A program made the translations under genes and the position numbers. This document shows, piece after piece, positions 53,155 to 64,000 of a stretch of 64,000 nt of DNA (within the stretch, counting starts at the first letter, position 1; every line of letters begins with the position of its first letter). Origin of the DNA: Tritrichomonas musculus (taxonomy: Eukaryota > Parabasalia > Tritrichomonadida > Tritrichomonadidae); NCBI GenBank assembly GCA_039105265.1, contig JAPFFF010000064.1:434001-498000 (forward strand), in the 5' to 3' direction. A model generated the notes under the pieces. It had not been told where the DNA came from. It made no database searches and saw only the letters and a list, made by a program, of their open reading frames with translations.

Positions 53155-53215
53155 ATACCCAGATAAATCCCACAGCCAGATAAATCCCACAACCAGATAA
53201 TCCTACCGCCAGATA
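53155..53215. repeat. Short repeat, CCAGATAA units
   Basis: Four imperfect units containing CCAGATAA with CCCACA or CCTACC between them lie directly before the 23-bp satellite, a separate small array. Confidence 0.7.
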
Positions 53216-53233
53216 ATATTATCTTAAATATTG

Positions 53234-54076
53234 ACAAACATTGATGCTAACAACAGACAAACATCGATGCTAACAACAGATAAACATCGATGCTAACAAC
53301 AGATAAACATTGATGCTAACAACATACAAACATCGATGCTGACAACATACAAACATCGATGCTAACAACAGATAAACATCGATGCTTACAACATACAAAC
53401 ATCTATGCTAACAACAGATAAACATCGATGCTTACAACATACAAACATCTATGCTAACAACAGATAAACATCTATGCTAACAACAGATAAACATCTATGC
53501 TAACAACAGATAAACATCTATGCTAACAACAGATAAACATCAATGCTAACAACAGAAAAATATCAATGCTAACAACAGATAAACATAGATGCTACAACAG
53601 ATAAACATCAATGCTAACAACAGACAAACATAGATGCTAACAACATACAAACATCTATGCTAACAACAGATAAACATAGATGCTAACAACAGACAAACAT
53701 AGATGCTAACAACAGACAAACATTGATGCTTACAACATACAAACATCGATGCTAACAACAGATAAACATCAATGCTAACAACAGATAAACATAGATGCTA
53801 CAACAGACAAACATAGATGCTAACAACAGACAAACATAGATGCTAACAACAGAAAAACATAGATGCTACAACAGACAAACATAGATGCTACAACATACAA
53901 ACATAGATGCTAACAACAGAAAAGCATCGATGCTAACAACAGAAAAACATCGATGCTTACAACAGATAAACATCTATGCTAACAACAGATAAACATCTAT
54001 GCTAACAACAGATAAACATCTATGCTAACAACAGATAAACATCTATGCTAACGACAGACAAACATTGATGTTAATA
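53234..54076. repeat. 23-bp satellite, about 36 units
   Basis: Tandem array of the unit ACAGATAAACATCGATGCTAACA. The core varies at one or two positions (CATCGATG, CATTGATG, CATAGATG, CATCTATG, CATCAATG) and a few units are 22 bp. Variants cluster into runs, indicating local amplification. There is no unique spacer sequence, so it is not a CRISPR array. It ends about 170 bp before the second Polinton remnant. Confidence 0.93.
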
Positions 54077-54247
54077 ACTGATTCGCGTTTTTGCTAATTA
54101 CAAACTTTTGTTAGTTTTTTTACAGAAAGCATTAATAAAGTTTTTTATGCTATGCTAGTTTTAGAATAAAATTTTGACTAAATTATTGTTTATTTGAATG
54201 CCTTTTATATAGATATTATCTTTTTTCTAAAAGAAAAAAATTGTGTA

Positions 54248-54571
54248 CTAGACACTTTTTGAACGCAGTTCAAAAAGTGGCGTTCCTTGTTTTTTAAGAG
54301 ATAAAGAAGCCGATAGGCTTAGGAGAGCTTTTACTGAATTATTGGAACCATCCTTGCCCGTGCGTTTGGTAATCTTGTACTCACACTCGGGGGTGATAAT
54401 TTTGTAGGTTTTATTGAGATAATTGGTGGTCTTCTCATTGAACATATCCTTGTACTTCTGGTAGAACAGGTCGAACTCATCTACTGAGTTGAATGTGCGC
54501 TGCTCCTGCTCGTTATCATTTATAACCTTAATATCGCTTTGGGCTAAATGTTTCATATTATCGGTATTCAT
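54248..54571 (-). pseudogene. Homologue of the 119-aa Polinton protein (element 2)
   Basis: Shares SVDEFDLFYQKYKDMF and NKTYKI with the 119-residue protein at 37470 of element 1. The 3' end overlaps a perfect hairpin (arms CACTTTTTGAAC) at 54254-54280. Listed as part of a broken element. Confidence 0.7.
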
Positions 54572-54621
54572 TTAAAAACGGACAAAAATAAATTCATATG
54601 TATGTGGATATCCGATGATGA

Positions 54622-54918
54622 TTAAACCTTGTCCAGTATAGATTTACCTATTTCACCAGCTTTGCTTGCGTAATTGAGACCAGTGCTGATTGTGTCTACA
54701 ACTGGTCCAACACCTGGTATGAAGTCGGCGATTGGCTTGATTCTATTGATGATGCCCTTTCCAATATCAACTGCCTTTGGAATGTTACGGATGACAGTTT
54801 GAGCTGTATTCTTGAGCTTACGGCCAACGTTCTTGAAAGCATTCTTAATCTTCTTGAAGATACCAAAACCCATTTGGTATATAAAAAATGTGATTTCAAG
54901 CTTTTTTCCAAGATACAA
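54622..54918 (-). pseudogene. Amphipathic virion-type protein (element 2)
   Basis: The core reads MGFGIFKKIKNAFKNVGRKL, a basic amphipathic helix, then PGVGPVVDTISTGLNYASKAG. It matches the design of the two MAFGSWF proteins of element 1 and stands divergent from the capsid gene, as there. Confidence 0.65.
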
Positions 54919-56965
54919 AATGAGATACAGGAACGAAAGAGCTCACAATTTAAAATACGAGGTTGGGAATGTCAATGACACATTCCAAAAGATGAGAAAT
55001 ATTATCAATGTTAATGATGGTACCAGAAGCTTCTCATTTAGAACTGTCGATTGTCATGACCAGCCAGCCCCATTTCATCAAGGCCAGTACTCACAGATTT
55101 CATTAACACACCCTGACCACTTCATCAGCGATGTCGACAAAGGTTTCCTCACATTCCACATCAAACTTGATTTACAATTGAATACCGATTGGGCCAAATT
55201 GCAACAGATTGATGATCCAAATAACTTCTATAAATTGTTTGTTGGATTTAAGTCTTCAAACCAATTATTCGACAGGCTAGAGATTCTCCATAACAATGTC
55301 AATGTTGGATATCAGCAAAATAAATGCATTCGCGAGGGCTTCTTGTATTCAGTTTTGAAACCATAAACTGAGAAGATGCGCCGCAGATTCTTTCACAGCT
55401 TATGGGAGAACATCAGCAATTATAGTCAAACTCATGCTGGTTCATACGTTAATCTCAATAACTTCAAGGATGGTGGTAAGACCACAACCGAATTCGATTT
55501 GAATGTACCATTTGATGATTTGCTTGCATTACAGGCATTCGATTTATTCCCTAACGGAATCATTGGAGTTTTATCCATTAGATTCCAAGTCAGTCCAGCT
55601 GGTCTTGTTTGGGCTGCCATTGACCCATACACGGTTGCTGAAGCTAAGGCATTCTTGGAAGATAATGATAGTGTATCCCCTGAGGAACTAGATAAACTCA
55701 AATTAATCAAAGCTCATGGACACCTCAAACATCAATTCACTCAAATTGGTAATGAGGCTGTCATCCCTGGACCAGGAAATGAACCATCACCATCTCCAAC
55801 TCCAGAGCCATCTCCTGAACCTAAACCTGATTCACCAGCACCTGAACCAACTCCAGACCCATCTCCTGAACCAGCACCCACTCCAAAGGGTCGTGTATAT
55901 ACATTCTCATTCTACTATACTGAGAAGTATGCTGATGGAGATCGTCCAAAGACTGATATCATTAGCAATTTGAATACATTCGAATTTGGATACACAGATG
56001 AAGAAATTGAAAATTTTGGATTTACCGAAGATGAGAAGAAGAACCTGACCGATTTCATCATTTGCTGGAGAAGCCCATATAGTGACTTCCCCAAATTGAA
56101 GCATAGTGGTGCATATGGAATACAACTCGTAAGTAAGATTGAAAAGAACTCTGCATTAAAATCTCAATTATTGGTAGCCTATTCATCACAACCTGCAACA
56201 CTCACTGTTAACCGAATGACCATCACTCTCTGCAAGTCCAACATGCAAGGATATGGTGTTTGTGAAGCCACTCGTGCAAGCATTGAATCCATCTTACGTG
56301 AAGGCCTAGTAATTCCATCTCAAAAGGTAGATTATCATGCATTCCCAATTGCAGCTGCCGCAAACGGAATCAAGTCTACATTGAATATCCCATTAATAAA
56401 TGTCACAAGCATGTCATTGTTGTTCCCCAAGCATCACAATGATTTGACTGTATTTGAGAATCCCGTTTACCAAAACTGCTATTTGAATATTGGAGGTAAG
56501 AACTTCTCAGATGAAAATGTCAGTACCATTGGCGCCAGATTCTTCGAAAGCCAATCAACAGCTGGAGACCTCGATGGTATCACACTCCAATGTTCAAAGG
56601 AATTCGAAGATAGCTTCACCATGCCCAAGAATGATGAAAATGGTGTTCGATATCGAAATACATTGAGTGATGCCACATCATTTGTATTCAATGTCCAAAC
56701 TGAACGTGGATCTGCTGTATACTGTTATGATGGCCTAGATGGTGGCAAAGGCAATATCCAAATTCAAGTCAATGGTCAACCAATATTCACTGGCGATAAT
56801 GATACAAATTATAAGATTATTGAACCAAGTGGAGCCATTGTTAGACCACCACCTGTACAACTCTGTTTATGCAGAGACATCTACTTCAAGCTCTCACTCG
56901 ATGGTCTCGAATATATTGATGATGAATCACCAGCTGGCTCACAAGTTGATCCTGAAATGGCATAA
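54918..56965 (+). pseudogene. Major capsid protein gene (element 2), broken
   Basis: Homologous to the capsid gene of element 1 over most of its length (LWENISNYSQTHAGSYV, FDDLLALQAFDLFPNGI, FEDSFTMPKNDENGVRY, YCYDGLDGGKGNI). It also carries a long Pro/Glu/Ser-rich insert of PEPSPEP type (about 55782-55885) that element 1 lacks. Broken. Confidence 0.75.
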
Positions 56966-57001
56966 GAAATATAGCATTAGGGGTAAAAATATTTTTGCAC
57001 T

Positions 57002-57583
57002 TTGGAAATTTCTCTCCATAAGGCTAGAATTCTATCAAGTGAGAATGATGCAAGTGTTAAACAGGAGCAGAATGTGAATTTTAAGATTGCCGCGAATAGA
57101 CCTCCACCAGTTCAACCAGTGAGTTATCCTCAAGTCCCACAGATGCAACCCCAAATGGTTTATCCTCAAAATGGCACCCAGGATGCAAATTTTACTACAG
57201 GGACTCAGTTCCCAGATTCTATGAATATACGCTCGACAACTGGTCCATATCCATCAGTTGCTCCAATAAACAGTCCTCCCCTAGATCGTTCATTAGAACT
57301 CGGCAGTGAGATTGACGATCTGGACACCAAAAATTATTTCCTCGAGATATTGCTGAATATCATAGAAACAAATCCACTGAGGATGAACAACTATCTTGTG
57401 TGTCATTGCAACACGCTGATGGAGCTCATTAAAATACTCACTAAGGCTGACAAGGTTGAGCTGGTCATTAATGAGGACAGTGGGTGCACTGGTTGTGTTT
57501 CAAATTCGAAGTACATGAAAATTGATAAAATATTGGTATCCAAAAATTTGCATAAATGTCCAGGGCTAGTGAAATCATCATGA
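57002..57583 (+). pseudogene. Homologue of the 213-aa Polinton protein (element 2)
   Basis: Shares KARILSSENDASVKQEQN at the start, a Pro/Gln-rich middle, and NPLRMNNYLVC, DKVELVINEDSGCTGC in the C-terminal domain with the gene at 29190 of element 1. Confidence 0.75.
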
Positions 57584-57723
57584 ATATATTATTGGGATTG
57601 ATATTGGTGACCAACGTAATTGAACTGCTATTACTGGTATCACTTACAGGAGAAGATGAACCACCTGAGTTGACCGATGATGCGTACATTGTATGCCTAA
57701 GAGCTTTATTTTTGATTAAATGT
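57556..57723 (+). pseudogene. Conserved small membrane protein (element 2)
   Basis: One hydrophobic helix (MNILLGLILVTNVIELLLLV) followed by PPELTDD, the same design as the 47-residue gene at 37256-37399 of element 1. It is located just before the ATPase. Confidence 0.65.
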
Positions 57724-58646
57724 TATATTTTAAACGCCTGCAACCAACTCTTTTTGATTATACATCTATTGAATTATCTGACAGTTCCAGTGAAGATCCA
57801 ATTGATTTTGATACATTCGATAAGTACCAGAAGCAGAAACTGGTATCCAAGAGGTTTGATGTTGATGAAGCTATGAGTGAGGCCTATTCCAAAAATAGGG
57901 ATAAAATCACGAATGCATCCATGAGGCCAATCGCTAATGGAATCTATGCGTGGTACAATACTTTGAACATACTGGTAGCATCACAAGGCAAAGGCAAGAG
58001 CCATACAGTTATTCGCGATATCATTCAAATGAGTAGACTCAAAAATGGAAACTTTCATATGATTGTGTATGTGAGTAAGAATGGTATTATAAATGATTCC
58101 ACATTTGAATCTCAACGTGAGCTCATCAACTTGCCCATTGAGGTCGTCGCTGATAGTAATGCTGAACGGTATTTGAAGGAACTCGATTTATGGAAGGAGT
58201 TGTATAACAAATATAGCTCAGTTGGGAAGGTTACAGTTGAGGATTCCAAGCTGCAGCAGATGTTTGAGTTCCTCCATATCAACAAACTTGGGAAACCCAA
58301 TGTACCACTCAACACCATAATCCTGTACGAGGACTTCATTAAGAGTAAGCTGTTGAAATCAGCATACTTCACAAACTATATCACCCAGTTGCGTCATAAG
58401 AGCTCAATCGTGTACATCAATATCCAGTTCTTCTAGGGTGTGCCAACCGATTACAAAAATAATTGTACATCATTCTTCATATTCAATTGGTTCTCACGAC
58501 AGAAACTCAATCATATATATCAGCAGGTGAGCATACCTTGTGAATTCGAGGAGTTGTGGCAACAATATAGAACCTTATCGGGCCATGATTTCATATTGGT
58601 GAACACAGTTGAACACGATATGCAAGTGGTGTATTCAAAGATTTAA
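57720..58646 (+). pseudogene. Packaging ATPase gene (element 2), broken
   Basis: Walker A-type VASQGKGKSH and Walker B-type TIILYED segments align with those of the element-1 ATPase, and the downstream part (NWFSRQKLNHIYQQ) matches the C-terminal helix region. Broken. Confidence 0.75.
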
Positions 58647-58732
58647 ACAAAATCTGGGTCAGCCTCCAATACCAAATCTTGATGCTTGCCGATGAATACA
58701 TCAGGTTCCTCAATATTGTATTTTTCACGTAA

Positions 58733-59122
58733 TTAGACAATGAGATCCTTGGTATTTATTTTGGTGTTCTCAATCGAGTAGTTGTAATACAGGCATTCCT
58801 TGTATTCATGCTTTTCGGTATTCCCATTTACGAAGAACGCATGCATGTTAACATTCAATTTGCGTCTACTATTGGATGTCAATTTGACAAATTCAAGGTT
58901 CATCTCCTTGAGCTTATTAGGGTAGAATCTAATGGTTTCAATATCATTCTGGAGTGATACATATAGGACCTTCGCGAGGTACAATGAGTTCTTCAAATTG
59001 AATGGGAACTTGTCACATAATATTGCGAAATTACATTTTGCAAATCCATCAGGCTTTGGTAATAGGGATATTAATGTGTTGATGTATTCGTAGAGATTGA
59101 AGTGGTTTGGAGTGGCTTCCAT
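58733..59122 (-). pseudogene. Unknown Polinton protein, 129 aa (element 2)
   Basis: Contains YEYINTLISLLPKPDGFAKC and LCDKFPFNL. A second, shorter relative lies at 60964-61122 (FEYINNLISLLEAPEDFNKC), so the gene was duplicated within or near the element. No counterpart in element 1. Confidence 0.55.
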
Positions 59123-59199
59123 TTGGAATGCAATAAAAAATCAATATTCAAATATAAAAATAGGTTTTCCCAAAATCATATGACTTCCAAAAATATATC

Positions 59200-59802
59200 A
59201 TCTCAAGCCTTTGTGTAGTACACAATTTTCTTACTCCCCTGCCATGCAATGGACTTAACCAGTTTGTTAGATTTTGAGAGTATCATACCTAATCTACGAG
59301 GGGTTATATTAGTGTTGAAGTACTCATTATAATTTGGGGTTAATTCGACTATAGGTATTTTATCATTTGGGAGTCAATTAATGAACTCGTCCAAGGTCTT
59401 GTCCTGAGTAATCTCATATACTTCAGCTACAATTGGTGTAGGTTGGGGTTTCTCAGCTATCTCGATCTGTGAGACACTATGATTGGATTCCCGAATGTGG
59501 ATATTATTCAATAACTCATTTTCACATATTTTGGCAAAGCAATTCTTGGTCTCCATATCGATGATTTTGGATACATCGCGTAAGATAAATTCATTGAGAT
59601 TCTTCATGAGAACTCGTGAATAACTGATAACAAGTTTACTATCTGACATATCAGTTGGGGGATATAGGTTAAGTTGATTATCGATCGCATTATAGATTGT
59701 ATCAAGGTATAGCATTTGACAAGCATTACTGATATCATCACACAATTTCATGAGGGAATCATATTTGTGTTTATCACTTGCGAAGTACTCAAGTTGATCC
59801 AA
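59200..59802 (-). pseudogene. Unknown Polinton protein (element 2), broken
   Basis: A helical, charged protein region (EYFASDKHKYDSLMKLCDDI at the start). The far end has a small basic domain (LGMILSKSNKLVKSIAW). No homologue in element 1 and no recognised family. Broken. Confidence 0.45.
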
Positions 59803-60381
59803 CTCCAGCGAGTAGCTTGGTGAAATTAGATATCAATCGTTGGGTTAATGAATTGAATATATTGATGACCTTGGTAGATGTCTTATCATGGTATACAGAT
59901 TTAATGGTACTCTCATATGATTTGTCCTTGGGACATAATGATTTGACCTTATTGACGAACAATTCGAATATGCAAGTGAGCAAATTCTGGTTGTATATTT
60001 TGATATCTTTTGTGGTGATCTCAATAGCGTAATCAACGTGGTGCATGTAACTGTGAATCAACTCGTTGCGTTTCTTATTGAACTCATCTTGAAATTTGAT
60101 GAGACGTTCGCGATCTCGGTTGATATATGATAACATCTTCATCTGCAGTGCTCGCTCAGGAGATTCAAGGTTTGTATATTTAGCGATTTTGTCATCCAGT
60201 TCGTGAATCCACTTATCGTACTCATCAAGCGAGAGCTCCTTACAGAAATAGCACTTGATAGCTGACTCGCGATCATGATCATGTTGGTAAATTTTCAATA
60301 ATCTGTTCATGCGAATCTCCAATTCCTTGCAGATAGAACCTTCATATGAAACGATTTGGTTGTTAGTTGGGACAACCTTCA
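59789..60381 (-). pseudogene. Unknown Polinton protein, about 197 aa (element 2)
   Basis: From an ATG near 60379 it reads MKVVPTNNQIVSYEGS, then a long helical region with CYFCKELSLDEYDKWIHELD and NRDRERLIKFQDEFNKKRNE. A CxxC motif and heptad-like charge pattern suggest a coiled-coil protein. No family recognised. Confidence 0.5.
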
Positions 60382-60489
60382 TTTGGAACACGATAAAAAA
60401 TTCAAAAATAGCAAATCCCATAAGTTGAAATTTTACGAAAAATCTAGTAGTAGTTGCTGTAATGCTTATTTTTGAAATTTATATGGGTC

Positions 60490-60925
60490 CCAAATATGTG
60501 CTATTTATGGCGTTTTTGGTGAAATTCTATCTGACCTGGATTCGGAACAACCATCACTACTTACAATAACTGTGGATCTTTTTTCTAATTTTGGTAATAT
60601 GGATATCCAATTTGTTGAAAAATCATTCCCTGATCTAAATAAAACATATATACTATTGATTGGAGACTATGATTATAGATATGATGTACAAGAAACACAT
60701 AATTTCTGTTATCAACTCACTTCGAATGCAGAAGTTGATGATAATGTTGAGCCAAAGCCAATAATTATCTTTCTCTGTTTCGAAAAAGAAGCGTTTACGA
60801 GCCAATAACAGAAAGTTCGATTACGAAATAAAAAAGAAGATGCTGATGTTAGTGGTTTCAAATATGAATTTAAGAATTGGAAATATCATTTTCCAGTATT
60901 CAATGTATTCAAATCTAATATTAGA
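60490..60925 (+). pseudogene. Decayed coding fragment
   Basis: The plus strand reads a short plausible protein (VEKSFPDLNKTYILLIGDYD, then PKPIIIFLCFEKEAF) with further coding-like sequence after it. No start codon in good context and no family match. It lies between two pieces of the second element, and may be host DNA or part of the element. Confidence 0.35.
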
Positions 60926-60963
60926 TAGCCCTATCTTAAGGGTTAACACAAATAATTCACATC

Positions 60964-61122
60964 CTAGGGGGCCTTCTTATTTAGTGGATTTGACCCAAAG
61001 TAAATATTGAATATAGTATCGCAAAGCAGTGTGAAATGACATTTATTGAAATCTTCTGGGGCTTCCAACAATGAGATAAGATTGTTGATATATTCAAAAA
61101 CTCTAAGTGTTTTGCCACTCAT
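60964..61122 (-). pseudogene. Short relative of the 129-aa element 2 protein
   Basis: From the ATG at 61122 it reads MSGKTLRVFEYINNLISLLE, then DFNKCHFTLLCD. It matches the N-terminal part of the protein at 58733-59122. Marks the right limit of recognisable element 2 sequence. Confidence 0.6.
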
Positions 61123-61400
61123 TTTGTAATGGAATAAAAATTAAAAAAAATATTGATTTGCTGTTTGAAGTTCATGGAATAGGCCAATTATTCGACTCCA
61201 AAAAATGCTAGAAATCCTTGAGTTTCATAGTTGGGGTTCGCAGTGTTGTAGACGATGAGCTAGAAAATCTTGAGTTCTGAAAATGGGGTTAGAAAATAAG
61301 GAAAATCGTGTGAAACCCTTGAGCGACTAGCATGGGATAGGTCGCCAGATGTGATTTATTATCTGAACAAGAATTAAAGCCAATTCTAGATTGGTACCAA
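61123..61400. other. Spacer right of the second Polinton remnant
   Basis: About 280 bp of mixed composition with loosely repeated pieces (AATCCTTGAGTT near 61212, AATCTTGAGTT near 61267). No gene. Confidence 0.4.
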
Positions 61401-62350
61401 AATAAATATCATTAAAATCCAAAACAAAAAGATATTGAGGAAACAGTCATTGACGAATCACTCACTCATCAAATGCCTTTTGTTGATGAAATTAGACCCA
61501 ATGATATCATTTTGAAGAAATAATAAAGGATAACGATAAGAATTCTGACTTAGACGATGAATTCTATTATAACCAAGAAGAGGAAGAGGAAGAAGAATAT
61601 TTGGAATTACTAGATACATCAACTGATGATGAACCTGTAATTATCCCAAATAGTGATGAAGAAGAAGAAGAAGAAGATATAGATTCTGAAAATGATATGT
61701 GTTTACAAGAAACATATGCATTTGTTATATCACCAAATAAAAAAAAAGGTTATACTAATGATTTATCAAATAAGGATCAACAAAATCAAGAGCAAAAAAA
61801 TATAGAAAATGAAAATCATTCGCAGAAATATCGTTCACATATGGCAGGTGCAATAAGAACACATATATATATGAATTGTATGAAAGTGCTATGTGGAAAA
61901 AGGATAATGGTAAATGCGACAGATATAAATATGATGATAATCAAATTATTGCTGAATGCTACTTCTGGCAAGAACGAGCAGAACTATTCAATGTTGATAA
62001 AATTATGCCTGAAATAAAGAGTAGCATAGCGAAAAAAAGCAAACTTTGGCTGATTTTAATCTGACAGCAAAGCAAGCGAAGCAGTTAATTGAACGTGACT
62101 TTTAAAGAACATTTAAATCTCACCCAGAATATGACAACAAAGTTAAGCAATTAGTTAAAAAGTATTTAGAAATAAACAATTCTGAAAATGCTTCTTCACT
62201 TGTAATGGCTTATAAAAAGCAGAAGCAAATACCCGCTGATAAATTTGAGCTTTCTGAAAAGACACTAAGAAACAAAATTCATTTATTTAAGAAATTAACT
62301 GTTGATAAACAAAGGAAAATTTACAGGATGAATATCCGATACAAAATCAT
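61400..62350 (+). pseudogene. Decayed acidic gene of unknown family
   Basis: Adjacent frames read as one degraded protein: DIEETVIDESLTHQMPFVDE, an acidic stretch (NSDEEEEEEDIDSEND), SHMAGAIRTHIY, AECYFWQERAELFNVDKI, then LVKKYLEINNSENASSLVMA and KTLRNKIHLFKKLT. It is broken in several places. The repeated HxxG/aromatic and Lys-rich segments could belong to a transposase or a host family; I cannot decide. Confidence 0.4.
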
Positions 62351-64000
62351 GCTATTTTTAAATATCTGTAAAATATCTGTCAAAAATGCTATAATATTTC
62401 TGTCATTAATATTTCAATTTAAAAATCTATTTATCTTTATAGATATACACTTTTCTCATATATTTTTTAATTATTTAACAATTAATAAAAATATTTTACA
62501 TTATTATATTTATTATAAATGCAAAATATTCCTTCTTAAATGAAAGAAAAAATAAATTAAAATATGAAATGTGATATAAAAACTTTTTTATATTTTTTTA
62601 AATTGATATTTATCTCATTGAAAAATAGATTTTTTTCATAAATTTTAGCTAATTATTTGATAAATAATTTATCATATTATTTAATTTAAAATATTCAACT
62701 TATATAATCAATATTTGATATATTAATTCAAAAAAAAAAACTTCAACCAAAACAAAATTTAAACAGAAAAACATATTCTCATTTGTATTTTATTTAATGT
62801 TTTTAAAATTCAAGTTCTTTTCTATTATATTTTCTGCCAATAGACAAGTTGTTATCTTTTGACAACTAGCTTTTCGTTTTTTAATAACTTGTTATGTAAA
62901 ATATGAGTATAAAAAAATTAATTTTTCATATATATTAAATATTTAATTATATATTACATATTTTTTTTTTCAATGACAATTCATAAATTAAATGAGTAGA
63001 TAAAATTTTTGAATTCTTAATCATAATTGAATTTGCATTATTTTAAAAAATCATATAATCCAGAGTAGTGGTTTTGAGAAACCGCTCAAAAATTCTGAAA
63101 TTTGAATTCCCCTTTCAAATTAAACTCAATTATTTGAGAGGGGAATGTAAATGCCTTCTAAAACGTTCCAGTAAATAATTAAGATAATATCATTATTACC
63201 ATTATATTATTCACTCCAAAATGGAAATGATATATGATATCTTTTTGAGTGAAAAAAAAAGAAATATGGCTATTATTAAGATTATTATATTAATTTTCAC
63301 TAACCTATAATTTTCTAATCAACCTCAAAATAATGATATATTAACACCATTTTTATTCATTTTACATATTTGCTTCAAATTTTTAGCTTTTATTATAATT
63401 ATTTAATTCTTTAATTTATTCCAAGTTTGATATTTTATGTAAAAAACAGTTTTATTACTATATAATGAGTACACATATATGATATAGGCGAGTTAAAAAT
63501 CGTATTATACATTAAATTATAGTAAAAATAAGAAATGCTTCTTATTTTGTCGATTACTTCTATTAAAAAAGAGATTTTTAAATTTTAGCACAGATTTATC
63601 AACTCATATGTTTTGTCGAAATATAATAGCTATAAAATAAATATTAATATTTAATTCAGATAAGAATTAACTTTTGCATAATTTGTTCAATTGATATAAT
63701 TTTCCATAATATTTTCAAATTATTTATAATATTATATTACTAATATTAATAATTTATTTTTAAATGTAATAAGCTAGTACAAATTAAAATATTTAATAAT
63801 ATAAAAATTGATTTTGTATATTTTACAAAATATATTTTCAATTAAAAATCGGTTATTAAAAACCCTAATCTAGAGTAACCCCCCCCAACAAAATGGAAAA
63901 CCCACTACCAAATCTCTATATAATAGAGTTAGAATCATAATATCATATATACATATAGATAAAATGTTCATTTGATAAAATAATTATTATTTAAAAAATG
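62351..64000. other. AT-rich gene-free right end
   Basis: No coding signal. Contains homopolymer tracts, two adjacent hairpins at about 63069-63146 and a short C run near 63880. Confidence 0.6.
63106..63146. repeat. Hairpin with 15-bp arms
   Basis: ATTCCCCTTTCAAAT (63106-63120) pairs with ATTTGAGAGGGGAAT (63132-63146) with one mismatch and an 11-base loop. Directly upstream a smaller hairpin (GGTTT, TGAG, AAACC) lies at about 63070-63083. Not followed by a T run after a gene, so a terminator is not indicated. Confidence 0.7.

Larger units (their letters stand above)
54248..61122. mobile_element. Second Polinton remnant, broken
   Basis: A 6.9-kb stretch with the Polinton structural module: homologues of five element-1 proteins (119-aa, amphipathic, capsid, 213-aa, small membrane) plus the packaging ATPase, and extra genes at 58733-60421. 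Polymerase, integrase and terminal inverted repeats were not found. It is more GC-rich than element 1 and only distantly similar in protein sequence, so it is a different lineage. It is broken, with at least four breaks in genes, and looks older than element 1. The ends given are those of recognisable genes. Confidence 0.8.

Noticed and set aside
53234-54076. CRISPR-like array
   Set aside because: Units are contiguous 23-mers with no unique spacers, and the host is eukaryotic; it is a satellite.
63861-63872. Telomere-like CCCTAA
   Set aside because: A single copy within AT-rich DNA, no tandem array.

Overview
The window looks like a contig from a parabasalid protist, most likely a tritrichomonad such as Tritrichomonas foetus or a close relative. 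The reasons are very AT-rich intergenic DNA, no visible introns, BspA-type leucine-rich-repeat (LRR_5) genes in several states of decay, an ankyrin (DUF3447-like) plus LRR fusion, LRR plus protein-kinase fusions, many kinase relics, and Polinton/Maverick elements. The species call is inference from gene families, not from a marker gene.

Region 1-21,920 is host DNA. It holds a kinase relic, a small EF-hand protein with a CAAX box, an unusually GC-rich broken LRR/coiled-coil/kinase gene on the minus strand (2156-4282), and a 2155-residue CARMIL-like protein with a huge acidic repetitive tail (4448-10915). A broken tandem-kinase locus, a type I membrane protein (13680-15209), a BspA relic, a large LRR-kinase (17969-20521) with an exact-period internal duplication, and a decayed CMGC-type kinase follow.

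Region 21,921-40,386 is a Polinton that looks whole. It has about 217-bp terminal inverted repeats, a subterminal repeat array at the left end only, protein-primed DNA polymerase B, an integrase, a packaging ATPase, a major capsid protein, two amphipathic virion-type proteins, a very large fibre-like protein, and several small conserved unknowns. Genes are tightly packed, often convergent with short overlaps. Two pairs of genes have duplicated upstream regions, which suggests at least two promoter classes.

Region 40,393-54,240 is host DNA again. It contains a broken ankyrin/BspA gene abutting the Polinton, long AT-rich deserts, a ubiquitin-like protein, a PLAC8-type cysteine-rich protein, another BspA relic, an intact ER-type HSP70 (BiP-like, ending DDSL), a 1-kb MITE-like element, and a 23-bp satellite of about 36 units.

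Region 54,248-61,122 is a broken, older remnant of a second, compositionally different Polinton. It keeps the capsid, ATPase and small-gene module plus genes not seen in the first element; polymerase and integrase were not found. The rest, to 64,000, holds one decayed acidic gene and AT-rich DNA with hairpins.
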